A DNA stretch of 64,000 bases, taken from NCBI GenBank assembly GCA_004558805.1, contig SFDE01000006.1:62001-126000 (forward strand), in the 5' to 3' direction. A program made the translations under genes and the position numbers. Below the pieces are notes generated by a model. That model had not been told where the DNA came from, made no database searches, and worked only from the letters and a program-made list of their open reading frames with translations. Position 1 is the first letter of the stretch; every line of letters begins with the position of its first letter. The DNA comes from Faecalibacterium prausnitzii. GTDB taxonomy: Bacteria > Bacillota > Clostridia > Oscillospirales > Ruminococcaceae. Positions 1 to 8,715 of the stretch are shown one piece after another.

Positions 1-1
1 C

Positions 2-1123
2 AACATTGCGCAGTTTGGCGGCGATGCAGATAACATCACCATCTCCGGTTTCTCTGCCGGCGGTCGTGATGTAATGGCAATGCTGACCAGCCCCCTGTTT
101 GCCGGACGCTTCCAGAAGGCGATCGCCTTCTCCGGCGGCATGACCATCGCAGACGAGGCGGCAAGCGTGAGCCAGATCGCATGGGCAATTGCGCCGCTGG
201 CGGTAGAGGACGGTCTGTTTGCGGATGTGGCGGCTGCCAGGGCGTGGCTCATGACCGATGGCGAGGATGTGCGGGATTGGCTGTACAGTCTGGACTCCGC
301 CCGTCTGTGCCCGCTGATGAGCAATGCGGGCATCCGCATGAGCGTCTTCCCCCATCTGTACGGTGACGGTGTGGTACTGCCCAAAGAGGGCTTTGCCACT
401 ACCCAGTACAACAATGTGCCCCTGCTGATGCTGACCGGCAGCACCGAGTTCAGCATGTTTGCGGCGTGGGACGCATACTTTGGCAGTGCGGAGATGAAGG
501 CGTATCCGGCGGCAGAGACTGATGCTGCAAAGAACTTTGCAGTCAAGTACGGCTCCGATATGTACCGCATCTTCAATGCGGAGTGCAGCGCCGAGACCAT
601 GTACGACCACTATGGTGCGGACATCTATCTGTGCCAGATCGACTACGGCGATCCCGCTGCACTGAGCCAGATCCCTATGTTGGGCGCATTCCACGGCATC
701 TTTGTGCCGATGCTGTCTACAGTGAACAACTACGCAGCGATGGTGGATTTCAGCGGCGAAGGCTATCAGGAGATGGCAACACTGTTCAACCGCTATCTCA
801 AGAATTTCCTCACCACCGGCGACCCCAACGGCAACCTGTTTACCGACATCCGGGGATTGTTTTCCGGCGACAGCACCCTGCCTAAGTGGCAGAACTGGAC
901 CCCGGACAACAAGGTCAGCATGGTGATGGATGCTTCTGCAACGGATGCACAGATCGGCTGCAAGGATGTCTCCACTACCTATGAGGAGATCATGGACCGC
1001 ATGGACGCAGACACCACGGTTTCGGCAGAGCTGAAGCAGAAGATGATCCGCAATGTCATGAACGGTCGCTGGTTTAGTGCTGCACTGGATGCACGTTACG
1101 GCAACCCCAGTCTCTGGAAGTAA
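2..1123 (+). CDS. Carboxylesterase type B family, 5' end outside the window
   Basis: The reading frame is already open at base 2, so only the last 373 residues are visible. The nucleophile elbow GFSAGG lies at visible residues 16-21 (Ser18), and a GAFHGIF segment fits the catalytic His region of type-B carboxylesterases (para-nitrobenzyl esterase family). A TEFSMF stretch could carry the acidic member of the triad. No membrane segment is seen in the visible part. Members hydrolyse carboxylic esters; the substrate cannot be told from sequence. The gene ends at a strong hairpin terminator shared with the convergent LysR gene, so it closes a transcript that begins left of the window. Family assignment is firm, specificity unknown. 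Confidence 0.85.
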   Translation, partial: NIAQFGGDADNITISGFSAGGRDVMAMLTSPLFAGRFQKAIAFSGGMTIADEAASVSQIAWAIAPLAVEDGLFADVAAARAWLMTDGEDVRDWLYSLDSARLCPLMSNAGIRMSVFPHLYGDGVVLPKEGFATTQYNNVPLLMLTGSTEFSMFAAWDAYFGSAEMKAYPAAETDAAKNFAVKYGSDMYRIFNAECSAETMYDHYGADIYLCQIDYGDPAALSQIPMLGAFHGIFVPMLSTVNNYAAMVDFSGEGYQEMATLFNRYLKNFLTTGDPNGNLFTDIRGLFSGDSTLPKWQNWTPDNKVSMVMDASATDAQIGCKDVSTTYEEIMDRMDADTTVSAELKQKMIRNVMNGRWFSAALDARYGNPSLWK

Positions 1124-1142
1124 ACAAGTTCCCTAAAACTTC

Positions 1143-1178
1143 AAAGGACCGGCACCCGAAAGGATGCCGGTCCTTTTT
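1143..1178. terminator. Hairpin terminator between convergent genes
   Basis: A GC-rich stem (AAAGGACCGGCA / TGCCGGTCCTTT) with a short loop is followed by a T-run on the plus strand and also ends in T residues on the minus strand. It lies between the stop codons of the esterase and the LysR gene and probably serves both. Confidence 0.85.
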
Positions 1179-1191
1179 GCGCCCCGGAGGT

Positions 1192-2085
1192 TCAGCCGTT
1201 TTTGGCAGTCAGCATCTGCTGGAATTTCCGGGCGGCGGTGTTCAGAGGGCGGTGGTGGTCGTAGACCAGACAGATGGAGCGGGAGGGGATGATCTCCTGC
1301 AGGTGGAGCTGCACGACCTCTCCCCGCTGCAGGGCATCCTGCACCATGGGCTGGGGCAGAAAGGCAATGCCCAGCTCGCTTTTTACAAGGGTCAGCATCT
1401 GGTCGGTGGTTGCTGCCTCGGTGTCCGGCTTCAGCACCGCATCGTGGTCCAGAAAAAACTTCCGGTAAAAGCTGCGGGTCATGCTCTCGTCGCTGAGAGA
1501 GATAAGGGGATAATTGCTCAGCTCCCGGAGGGAGAGGTTCTGGCTTGCCAGTGCGGTGAAGGTCCTGCCCCCCACCAGCACCTCGTAAAAGGTGCGCAGT
1601 TTCACCAGTTTCAGCCCCGGTTCCACCTCTGCGGGGGTGGAGACGATGGCAAAGTCAACCTCGCCGTTTTTTACCGCCTGCACCGCTTGGGGAGTGGAAT
1701 GGTTGGAAAGGCGCAGACGGATGCCCGGGTACTCCCGGTGAAAGGCACGGAGCTTTTCCGAAAGATAGATGTTCAGCGCTGTCTCGGTGGCGCTGATGCT
1801 GATGGAACCGTGCTCCAAGGTGGCGCTGGCACTGAGTTCTTCCTCGGCGTCCTGGATCTGCACTGCCGCCGAGGCGATGCGGGAGTACAGCAGCTGCCCC
1901 TCCGGCGTCAGGGTCACTCCCCGGTTGGAGCGGATGAACAGCACGCAGTTCAGCTGACTTTCCAGCCGGTTCATGGCGTGGGTGATGTTGGGCTGGTTAT
2001 TGCCCAGCACCCGTGCCGCCCGGGTAAAGTTCTGATATTTCGCCACATAATAAAAGATCTTGTAGTATTCCCAATCCACATACAT
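1192..2085 (-). CDS. LysR-family transcriptional regulator
   Basis: 297 residues, the usual LysR length. The N-terminal winged helix-turn-helix occupies about residues 1-60 (FTRAARVLGNNQPNITHAMNRLE), followed by a linker helix and a type-2 periplasmic-binding-fold effector domain (about 90-290). A GAGGGG ribosome site sits 8-9 bases before the ATG. It is divergent from the purA relic/pyrB transcript, which is the common layout for a LysR target, so it may regulate that transcript; the sequence alone does not prove this. No effector can be inferred. Confidence 0.9.
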   Translation of the reverse strand: MYVDWEYYKIFYYVAKYQNFTRAARVLGNNQPNITHAMNRLESQLNCVLFIRSNRGVTLTPEGQLLYSRIASAAVQIQDAEEELSASATLEHGSISISATETALNIYLSEKLRAFHREYPGIRLRLSNHSTPQAVQAVKNGEVDFAIVSTPAEVEPGLKLVKLRTFYEVLVGGRTFTALASQNLSLRELSNYPLISLSDESMTRSFYRKFFLDHDAVLKPDTEAATTDQMLTLVKSELGIAFLPQPMVQDALQRGEVVQLHLQEIIPSRSICLVYDHHRPLNTAARKFQQMLTAKNG

Positions 2086-2140
2086 GGGTACAGCCCCTCT
2101 TTCATATCAAAATCGTATTGTAACCATATGCGGGATACTT

Positions 2141-2169
2141 TTTACACATTCTTTCTATGCTCGTATAAT
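2141..2169 (+). promoter_or_regulatory. Promoter for the purA relic and pyrB
   Basis: TTTACA (2141-2146), a 17-base spacer and TATAAT (2164-2169). It sits in the divergent gap with the LysR gene and is the only good plus-strand promoter before pyrB. Confidence 0.7.
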
Positions 2170-2224
2170 AGCACTGCAATGGGAAATTGCAAGAGGAAAA
2201 TGAAAAAAGAAGGTATGAAGAAGT

Positions 2225-2495
2225 ATGCTTACCGCAGTAACAGGCATCAACTGGGGCGATGAGGGCAAAGGTCGGGTCATCGACCTGGACCACCTCAGCA
2301 GCGAGATGGATGCCATGGAGGCACGGGGGGTACAGGTGGAACCGGGATATCTCCGGCTGCCAAAGCTGGGAAGAGCTGCCCAAAGAGGCTAAGGCGTACG
2401 TGGAATTTCTGGAAGAGCAGCTGGACCACCCCATCCAGTTCATCTCTACCGGTGCCCAGCGGGAAAAGTTTGTGCTGAAAGGAGCATGGTTGTGA
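2225..2495 (+). pseudogene. purA: purA (adenylosuccinate synthase) relic with two internal deletions
   Basis: From the ATG at 2225 the translation gives a PurA N-terminus with the GTP-binding signature WGDEGKG. The frame then jumps at GR-VID to a stretch (HLSSEMDAMEARGVQ) like the region around residue 100-120 of PurA, and stops shortly after. One base frame over, the DNA encodes a typical PurA C-terminus (WNRDISGC, then PKEAKAYVEFLEE and FISTGAQRE). About 90 codons remain of a family norm near 425, in two frames. The second junction lies near 2345-2365, where the same bases read as family-like sequence in both frames, as expected of a short-homology deletion. The relic overlaps the pyrB start and keeps its promoter. 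It cannot make an enzyme. A full purA would be needed elsewhere, or this is an assembly collapse. Confidence 0.85.
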
Positions 2496-3439
2496 GACAT
2501 TTTATCGAACCCGGCAGCTTTACCCTTACCGAGCAGCTCGCCCTGCTGGATCTTGCCGACCGGATGGAAAAAGACCCTGCCCCCTACGCCCACCTGTGTG
2601 ACGGGCGGATCCTTGCCACCCTGTTCTACGAGCCCAGCACCCGCACCCGGCTTTCCTTTGAGTCGGCGATGCTGCGGCTGGGAGGCAAGACCCTTGGCTT
2701 TGCAGGGGCGCAGCTGTCCTCTGCCAGCAAGGGGGAGACAGTGGCAGACACTGCCCGGGTGGTGGGCAACTACGCCGATATCATCGCCATGCGCCACCCC
2801 AAGGAGGGTGCGCCCCTGCGTGCTTCCATGTGCGCCCGGGTGCCGGTGATCAACGCAGGAGACGGCGGGCACGCCCACCCCTCCCAGACTATGATCGACC
2901 TTATGACCATCCGCCAGCGCAAGGGGCGGCTGGATCATCTTACCATCGGTTTCTGCGGAGACCTGAAGTTTGGGCGGACGGTCCACTCCCTTACCGCCGC
3001 CCTGAGCCGGTTTGAGGGCAACCGGTTCGTGTTCATCTCCCCGGAGGAGCTGCGGCTTCCCCAGTATGTGAAGGACGAGACCCTGACCCCCCTGCACCAG
3101 AACTACACCGAGACCGCCGACCTGGAGGCGGAGCTGCCCGGGCTGGATGTGCTGTACATGACCCGGATCCAGCAGGAGCGGTTTTTTAACGAAGAGGACT
3201 ATCTGCGGTTGAAAGGCTGCTACCAGCTGGACGAAAAAATGCTGGAACAGGCACCGTCCTCCATGCCGGTGCTTCACCCGCTGCCCCGCATCGACGAGAT
3301 CGCCCCGGACGTGGACAACGACCCCCGTGCCGCCTACTTTGATCAGGTCCACAACGGCGTTTACATCCGCATGGCAATCATCCTTGCCCTGCTGGGCATC
3401 CCGGATCCCCTCACCGGCAAAAAGGTGCTGCAGGACTGA
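2486..3439 (+). CDS. pyrB: Aspartate carbamoyltransferase catalytic chain
   Basis: Condenses carbamoyl phosphate with L-aspartate in pyrimidine synthesis (cytosol). Visible motifs are the carbamoyl-phosphate loop STRTR (residues 51-55), GDGGHAHPSQ, GDLKFGRTVHSL and the aspartate-side HPLPR followed by DVDNDPRAAYF; length 317 fits the catalytic chain. The ATG at 2486 overlaps the 3' end of the purA relic and is preceded by AAAGGAGC. No pyrI regulatory chain or other pyr gene adjoins it, so it is expressed either alone or from the purA-relic promoter. An argF paralogue at 6513 has ornithine-type motifs, so the two are distinguishable. Confidence 0.97.
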   Translation: MVVRHFIEPGSFTLTEQLALLDLADRMEKDPAPYAHLCDGRILATLFYEPSTRTRLSFESAMLRLGGKTLGFAGAQLSSASKGETVADTARVVGNYADIIAMRHPKEGAPLRASMCARVPVINAGDGGHAHPSQTMIDLMTIRQRKGRLDHLTIGFCGDLKFGRTVHSLTAALSRFEGNRFVFISPEELRLPQYVKDETLTPLHQNYTETADLEAELPGLDVLYMTRIQQERFFNEEDYLRLKGCYQLDEKMLEQAPSSMPVLHPLPRIDEIAPDVDNDPRAAYFDQVHNGVYIRMAIILALLGIPDPLTGKKVLQD

Positions 3440-3470
3440 CTCCTGCGGTCCCTGCCGCAAAGAACGCAAA

Positions 3471-3512
3471 GACAACACCCCGGACGGGTCCCGTCCGGGG
3501 TGTTGTCTTTTA
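3471..3512 (+). terminator. Intrinsic terminator after pyrB
   Basis: Long perfect stem GACAACACCCCGGACGGG / CCCGTCCGGGGTGTTGTC directly followed by TTTT. Confidence 0.9.
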
Positions 3513-3522
3513 TGGAGGACAT

Positions 3523-3562
3523 CAAAAATCCCCGCCGGCAGAGGGAAGTGCCGACAGGGATC
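3523..3562 (-). terminator. Intrinsic terminator for the EF-G-like gene
   Basis: On the minus strand, ATCCCTGTCGGC and GCCGGCGGGGAT form an imperfect stem followed by TTTTT. It lies downstream of the EF-G-like stop codon. Confidence 0.65.
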
Positions 3563-3606
3563 TTGGGAATGTCTCAGGCACGACCGACAAGGGTCCTCGG
3601 TTCAGA

Positions 3607-5691
3607 TCAGTCGTCTGCGCCCTCATCCAGATTGCCCAGCTTCTTGGCGTTCTCCACAACGGCGGGCACCAGCATCTCGGGCAGGATCTCGTAACGGGCA
3701 AACTCGGTGGTGAACCAGCCGCGACCCTGGGTGGTCTGACGGATAAAGGTGGTAAAGTTTGCCAGCTCAGAAAGAGGCACTTCGGCAATGATGGTCTGCA
3801 GACCGTCCTCATCCGGCTCCATGCCCAGCACACGACCACGGCGCTTGGTCACATCGCCCATGATGTCACCGGTGTTGTCGTTGGGAACATGTGCCTTCAG
3901 GGTGTGGATGGGCTCCAGAATAACGGGACCTGCTTCCGGCATGGCTGCCTTGTAGGCAAGCTTTGCTGCCATGATGAACGCCATTTCGGAGCTGTCCACC
4001 GGGTGGTAGCTGCCGTCCAGCAGAGTAGCTTTCAGACCCACCACCGGGTAGCCTGCCAGCACGCCCTTTTCGGCGGCAAGGCGGACGCCCTTTTCCACGG
4101 CGGGGAAGAAGTTCTTGGGCACGCTGCCGCCAAACACCTTCTCCTCAAACACCACCTGCTCGCTGTCGCAGGGCTCAAAGTTGATGATGACGTCACCAAA
4201 CTGACCGTGACCGCCGGTCTGCTTCTTATGGCGTCCCTGCTTCTGGCATGCCTTGCGGATGGACTCACGGTAGGCGATGCGGGGTGCTTCCAGCCCGATC
4301 TCTACGCCAAACTTGTTCTTCAGCTTTGCCTTTACCACGTCCAGATGCTGCTCGCCCAGACCGCCGATGACCTGCTGATGGGTCTCGGCGTTGTTCAGGT
4401 AGCTCAGGGTGGGATCTTCTTCCATCAGACGTGCCAGAGCACTGCTGATCTTGCCCTCATCGCCCTTTTTGGAGACGGTGACTGCCATGAACAGGCTGGG
4501 CTTGGGGAAGACGGGGACAGGCAGCTTTACCACACGGGAAGCATCGCACAGGGTGTCGCCGGTACGGGCGCTCACCAGCTTTGCCACAGCACCGATATCA
4601 CCGGCACCAATGCTCTCGGCTTCCAGCTGCTTCTTGCCAATGACGGTGAGGGGCTTGGAAATCTTTTCCACTTCGCCGGTGCGGGCGTTGGTCAGGGGCT
4701 CGCCGGCGGTGACCTTGCCGCTGATGACCCGCAGATAGCTCAGCTTGCCCACAAAGGGATCTGCCACGGTCTTGAACACGTAGGCGGCGGTGGGTTCTGT
4801 CTCGGTGCAGTGGAGCTCCACCGGCTCCCCGGCGGTATTCTCGGCAAGGATGCTGCCGTCATGCTCCGGGCTGGGCAGCAGCTTGTGCATATTGAACAGC
4901 AGCATATCCAGTGCCTGCTGGTTCACGGCGCTGCCGCAGAACACGGGGGTGATCAGACCGTCCTTGACGCCCTTGCGCATACCTTCCACGATCTCCTCGG
5001 TGGTGAAAGGCTCGCCGCCAAAGAACTTTTCCATCAGCTCATCGTCGGTCTCTGCGATCGCTTCGCTCATAGCTTCGATCAGACCCTGGAACCGGTGTCC
5101 GATGTCCGGCAGGTCTACCTGGATCTGCTTGCCGCCTTCGTACTTGAATGCCTTCTGGCTGAACAGGTTGATGTACACCGGGGTGCCGTCATCCAGCTTT
5201 GCGGGCACCACGCAGGGGCAGATGGTGGAGCCAAACTTGATCTTCATGTTCTCCAGGATCTTGAAGTAGTTGGCATTTTCCAGATCGCACTTGGACACAA
5301 AGACCATGGTCGCCTTGCCGTTCTTCCGCGCCAGCTGGAACGCCTTTTCTGCACCCACGGTAACGCCGCTGCGTCCGGACACGCACACCAGCACGCTCTC
5401 TGCAGCCCGGATGCCCTCGTACTCGCCTGCCTCAAAGTCAAACAGACCCGGAGCGTCGATCAGGTTGTACTTGATGCCCTGATACTCCACCGGCACCACC
5501 GAGGCAGACAGACTTGCCTTGCGTTTTGCTTCCTCAGGGTCAAAGTCCGAGATCGTGGTGCCGTCCTCCACACGACCCATACGCTCGGCAGCGCCCGAAA
5601 AATAGACCAGCGCCTCAGTAAGCGTGGTCTTGCCGCTGCCGGCATGACCGGCAATCAAGATATTGCGGATGTTGTTGCTTGCGTATTTCAT
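3607..5691 (-). CDS. EF-G-like translational GTPase (FusA2 type)
   Basis: 694 residues with the EF-G domain order: G domain (about 1-260), beta-barrel domain II (about 290-370), domains III-V (about 380-690). The P-loop is GHAGSGKTT (residues 15-23), the switch-II motif reads DAPG instead of the usual DTPG, and the base-specificity motif is SKCD instead of NKxD. Domain IV contains the QTGGHGQFGDV stretch. The altered G3 and G4 motifs place it with the EF-G-like paralogues (often annotated fusA2) rather than the essential FusA. No rpsL/rpsG/tuf genes are nearby, which supports this. Its role is uncertain; it may act on ribosomes under special conditions. A GAGGGA site precedes the ATG. Confidence 0.88.
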   Translation of the reverse strand: MKYASNNIRNILIAGHAGSGKTTLTEALVYFSGAAERMGRVEDGTTISDFDPEEAKRKASLSASVVPVEYQGIKYNLIDAPGLFDFEAGEYEGIRAAESVLVCVSGRSGVTVGAEKAFQLARKNGKATMVFVSKCDLENANYFKILENMKIKFGSTICPCVVPAKLDDGTPVYINLFSQKAFKYEGGKQIQVDLPDIGHRFQGLIEAMSEAIAETDDELMEKFFGGEPFTTEEIVEGMRKGVKDGLITPVFCGSAVNQQALDMLLFNMHKLLPSPEHDGSILAENTAGEPVELHCTETEPTAAYVFKTVADPFVGKLSYLRVISGKVTAGEPLTNARTGEVEKISKPLTVIGKKQLEAESIGAGDIGAVAKLVSARTGDTLCDASRVVKLPVPVFPKPSLFMAVTVSKKGDEGKISSALARLMEEDPTLSYLNNAETHQQVIGGLGEQHLDVVKAKLKNKFGVEIGLEAPRIAYRESIRKACQKQGRHKKQTGGHGQFGDVIINFEPCDSEQVVFEEKVFGGSVPKNFFPAVEKGVRLAAEKGVLAGYPVVGLKATLLDGSYHPVDSSEMAFIMAAKLAYKAAMPEAGPVILEPIHTLKAHVPNDNTGDIMGDVTKRRGRVLGMEPDEDGLQTIIAEVPLSELANFTTFIRQTTQGRGWFTTEFARYEILPEMLVPAVVENAKKLGNLDEGADD

Positions 5692-5870
5692 ATCGGTTTT
5701 TCCCTCATTTCCGCCGCACGGAGCATTCTCTCCGCTTTTGTGGCATATTTTACAAAGATAATATCACACTCCAAATATTTTTTAAATATTTCGTTTGAAT
5801 TTTTTGTCGTTTTCAACGCCAAACTTCCGGGCAGTGTTTTGTGCAATTTGCCCGTAGACTCTGGTTTTTA

Positions 5871-5899
5871 TTGTAAAATTCACAGCGATACGATATAAT
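5871..5899 (+). promoter_or_regulatory. Promoter of the dCMP deaminase gene
   Basis: TTGTAA (5871-5876), a 17-base spacer and a perfect TATAAT (5894-5899), 43 bases before the chosen start codon. Confidence 0.8.
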
Positions 5900-5942
5900 G
5901 GGCAGGGAAACCCAATACCTTCCGCAACAAGGAGTAAAACCG

Positions 5943-6422
5943 ATGAAACGTACAGATTATATCAATTGGGATGAATACTTCATGGGCATTGCCCTGCTTA
6001 CCGCCATGCGCTCCAAGGATCCCAGCAGTCAGGTGGGGGCGTGCATTGTCAGCCCGGAAAATAAGATCCTCTCGCTGGGCTACAACGGTATGCCCATGGG
6101 CTGCGATGACGACGCCATGCCCTGGGAGCGGGAAGGGGAGCCGCTGCACACCAAGTATATGTACGTCTGCCATGCAGAGCTTAATGCCATCCTCAACAGC
6201 GCCCACAACAACCTCAAGGGGGCGCGGGTGTATGTGACCCTTTTCCCCTGCAACGAGTGCACCAAGGCGATCATCCAGTCCGGCATTGCCGAGGTGGTGT
6301 ACTACAGCGACAAGTACCACGACAGCGATTCCAGCATAGCTGCGCGGTTCATGTTCCAGAAAGCGGGCATCCGACTGACCCCCTACCATCCCAGCGGACG
6401 GCAGATCGAACTGGGGCTGTGA
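5943..6422 (+). CDS. Deoxycytidylate (dCMP) deaminase, ComEB-type
   Basis: 159 residues. Zinc-deaminase signatures are visible: CHAELNAI (His ligand and catalytic Glu) and PCNEC (two Cys ligands). The family converts dCMP to dUMP for thymidylate synthesis. I chose the ATG at 5943 because AAGGAG lies 8 bases upstream and homology begins there; an in-frame upstream ATG at 5898 overlaps the -10 box and cannot be used. It is a single-gene transcription unit between two clear promoters. The protein is cytosolic, with no extra domains and none of the competence genes (comEA/EC) beside it. Confidence 0.93.
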   Translation: MKRTDYINWDEYFMGIALLTAMRSKDPSSQVGACIVSPENKILSLGYNGMPMGCDDDAMPWEREGEPLHTKYMYVCHAELNAILNSAHNNLKGARVYVTLFPCNECTKAIIQSGIAEVVYYSDKYHDSDSSIAARFMFQKAGIRLTPYHPSGRQIELGL

Positions 6423-6426
6423 CCTA

Positions 6427-6455
6427 TTGACCTTCTCGGTCATGCGTATTATAAT
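6427..6455 (+). promoter_or_regulatory. Promoter of argF
   Basis: TTGACC (6427-6432), 17-base spacer, TATAAT (6450-6455). I did not recognise a clear ARG box in the short leader. Confidence 0.8.
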
Positions 6456-6512
6456 AGAAAATACAGACCGCATAAATATTCAGTTTTGCATGAATAGAGA
6501 GGGAAATATACA

Positions 6513-7508
6513 ATGAGTCTGAAAAATCGCAGTTTTCTCAAACTTCTGGATTACACCCCTGCAGAGATCGGGCAGCTGCTGGATCTTGCCGCAGACCTGA
6601 AGGCAAAAAAGAAGGCGGGCGTCCGTCACGATGCCCTGCGGGGCAGGAACATTGCCCTGATCTTTGAAAAGACCTCCACCCGCACCCGCTGCAGTTTTGA
6701 GGTGGCGGCACACGATCTGGGCATGGAGGTGACCTATCTGGACCCCTCCGGCAGCCAGATCGGCAAAAAGGAGTCCATTGCCGACACCGCCCGGGTGCTG
6801 GGACGGATGTTTGACGGCATCGAGTACCGGGGCTACGGGCAGCAGGTCGTGGAGGAGCTGGCGCACTACGCCGGCGTGCCGGTGTGGAACGGCTTGACCA
6901 ACGAGTTCCACCCCACCCAGATCCTGGCGGATTTCCTTACCATCCGGGAGCACTTTGGACACCTGAAGGGCATCAACTTTGTCTATTTTGGAGACGCCCG
7001 CTACAACATGGGCAACAGCCTCATGGTGGGCTGCGCCAAGATGGGGCTTAACTTTACCGCCTGCGCCCCCAAAAAGTACCAGCCCGATGCAGCGCTGGTG
7101 GAGCAGTGTCAGGCGATCGCCGCCCAGACCGGGGCAACGATCCGGTTTGAGGAGGACCCTGCCGCTGCCGCAAAGGGCGCAGATGTGCTGTACACCGATG
7201 TCTGGGTCTCCATGGGCGAGCCGGTGGAGGTCTGGGCAGAGCGGATCCGGGATCTGGCACCCTACCAGATCAACCGGCAGCTGATGGAGACCGCCGGTCC
7301 CAAGGCAGTGTTTATGCACTGCCTGCCTGCCTACCACGACCACAAGACCACCGTGGGCAAGGAGATGGGCGAGCGGTTTGGTCGGGATGCCATGGAGGTC
7401 ACCGACGAGGTCTTTGAGGGACCCCAGAGCATCGTCTTTGACGAGGCAGAAAACCGGATGCACACCATCAAGGCAGTCATGGCGGCGACCCTGGGCTACG
7501 AGGGCTGA
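6513..7508 (+). CDS. argF: Ornithine carbamoyltransferase
   Basis: 331 residues; makes citrulline from ornithine and carbamoyl phosphate in arginine synthesis, or runs in reverse in the arginine deiminase path. Motifs: STRTRCSFE (carbamoyl phosphate loop), FHPTQILAD, DVWVSMGE (ornithine loop, the SMG motif) and HCLPAYHD with the catalytic Cys. A GAGAGGG site precedes the ATG. It is a single-gene unit with its own promoter. No arcA, arcC or other arg genes are adjacent, so anabolic versus catabolic use cannot be decided from context. Confidence 0.97.
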   Translation: MSLKNRSFLKLLDYTPAEIGQLLDLAADLKAKKKAGVRHDALRGRNIALIFEKTSTRTRCSFEVAAHDLGMEVTYLDPSGSQIGKKESIADTARVLGRMFDGIEYRGYGQQVVEELAHYAGVPVWNGLTNEFHPTQILADFLTIREHFGHLKGINFVYFGDARYNMGNSLMVGCAKMGLNFTACAPKKYQPDAALVEQCQAIAAQTGATIRFEEDPAAAAKGADVLYTDVWVSMGEPVEVWAERIRDLAPYQINRQLMETAGPKAVFMHCLPAYHDHKTTVGKEMGERFGRDAMEVTDEVFEGPQSIVFDEAENRMHTIKAVMAATLGYEG

Positions 7509-7811
7509 CCGTCTCTGCTGCCTGTGGGCATTCCGGTACCGGAGAACCGTGCCCGGACCGCTCCGTCTCCCGTGCCAAGGTCCTCAAGGTACACAGACGG
7601 CTCCGCTGAGCTGCCCACAAAGGATGAGCGCCTTGGGAATGGCGTCCCTGCAGAAGCTTTTTGAGCGAGAAGATCTGATCCCTGAAGCAACAGCCCCGGC
7701 AGTGCCCCGTGCCTGCCGGGGCTGTTCTTATCAAACCCCGGCAGCTGCTCATACCAATTTTTGCACCGCTGCGCTATACTATGGTGGAAAACAAAGAGGG
7801 GAGCAACTGCC
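7509..7811. other. Non-coding gap between argF and the patatin gene
   Basis: About 300 bases with no convincing gene. Short open frames exist on both strands, but none has a ribosome site plus a plausible protein. It contains one hairpin (7691-7730, listed separately) and a TATACT box at 7775-7780 that could be the -10 of the patatin gene, with no good -35 in front. Confidence 0.5.
7691..7730 (+). terminator. Hairpin, probable terminator downstream of argF
   Basis: CAGCCCCGGCA and TGCCGGGGCTG form an 11-base stem followed by TTCTTAT. It is 180 bases from the argF stop, so the transcript would have a long tail. Confidence 0.55.
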
Positions 7812-8654
7812 ATGAAATACGGGATCATTGATGTGGGCGGCGGACTGCGGGGCATTTACGGCGCCGGGGTGCTGGACCGCTGTCTGGAAGAAAAGGTCAC
7901 CTTTGACTGCTGCATCGGGGTGTCGGCAGGCAGCGCCAACATGACTTCCTATCTGGCAGGGCAGCACGGCAGGAACAAGCCTTTCTATGATGAATATTCC
8001 TTCCGCAAAGAGTACATGAGCGTGAAAAACCTTGTGGAAAAGCACTCCTATCTGGATCTGGAGTATGTATACGGGGTGCTGAGCAACCGGGGCGGGGAAA
8101 ACCCGCTGGACTACCCCGCCATGATGGAGAACCCGGCGGAGCTTGTGGTGGTGGCGGCAGATGCCTGTACCGGTAAGCCCCGGTACTTTACCAAGGAGGA
8201 TACAAAGCAGGACGATTACCGCATCCTCATGGCGTCCTGCTGCATCCCGGTGGTGGAACAGCCCATCGTTATTGAAGGTACCCCCTATTACGACGGCGGG
8301 CTGGCAGACCCGGTGCCGCTGGAAAAGGCACTGGAGCGGGGCTGCGACCGGGTGGCGGTGATCCTGACAAAGCCGGTGGCGGCGGAAGGAGAGAACCGGC
8401 GGGACGAAAAACTGTCCCGGCTACTGGGGCTGAAGTATCCGGAGGCGGCAAAGGGGCTGGCACTGCGGTCCCGTCGGTACGATGAGGCACTGGGCAGGCT
8501 CCTTGCCATGGAGCAGGAGGGCAGCGCCTGCATCATCGCTCCGGACAGCATCGAGGGGATGTCCACCCTTACCAAGGATAAGGAAAGCCTTGAAATACTG
8601 TACCAGAAAGGGCGCAGCGATGCCCAGAAGCTGCTGCGCTGGTACCGCTGCTGA
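7812..8654 (+). CDS. Patatin-like phospholipase family protein
   Basis: 280 residues. The patatin Ser-Asp dyad is visible: oxyanion loop GGGLRG near residue 9, nucleophile elbow GVSAGS near residue 37, and the Asp in the DGG motif (YYDGGLADP) near residue 160. Bacterial members without a signal peptide, like this one, are cytosolic lipid acyl hydrolases of mostly unknown substrate. The ATG at 7812 was chosen because GAGGGGAG lies 8 bases before it; the longer frame upstream lacks a site. It is followed at once by a strong terminator, so it is monocistronic. Confidence 0.9.
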   Translation: MKYGIIDVGGGLRGIYGAGVLDRCLEEKVTFDCCIGVSAGSANMTSYLAGQHGRNKPFYDEYSFRKEYMSVKNLVEKHSYLDLEYVYGVLSNRGGENPLDYPAMMENPAELVVVAADACTGKPRYFTKEDTKQDDYRILMASCCIPVVEQPIVIEGTPYYDGGLADPVPLEKALERGCDRVAVILTKPVAAEGENRRDEKLSRLLGLKYPEAAKGLALRSRRYDEALGRLLAMEQEGSACIIAPDSIEGMSTLTKDKESLEILYQKGRSDAQKLLRWYRC

Positions 8655-8663
8655 ACCATAAAC

Positions 8664-8706
8664 CACAGGGGCTGCTGCACGGCATGTGCAGCAGCCCCTG
8701 TTTTGT
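8664..8706. terminator. Terminator shared by convergent genes
   Basis: ACAGGGGCTGCTGCA and TGCAGCAGCCCCTGT form a perfect 15-base stem with a T-run on the plus side. It lies between the patatin stop and the flavin reductase stop. Confidence 0.9.
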
Positions 8707-8715
8707 GTCCCAATG

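Noticed and set aside
3889..5898. Long open frame (about 670 codons) opposite the EF-G-like gene
   Set aside because: It is antisense to a well-conserved GTPase, has composition typical of the complement of coding DNA, and shows no domain or ribosome site.
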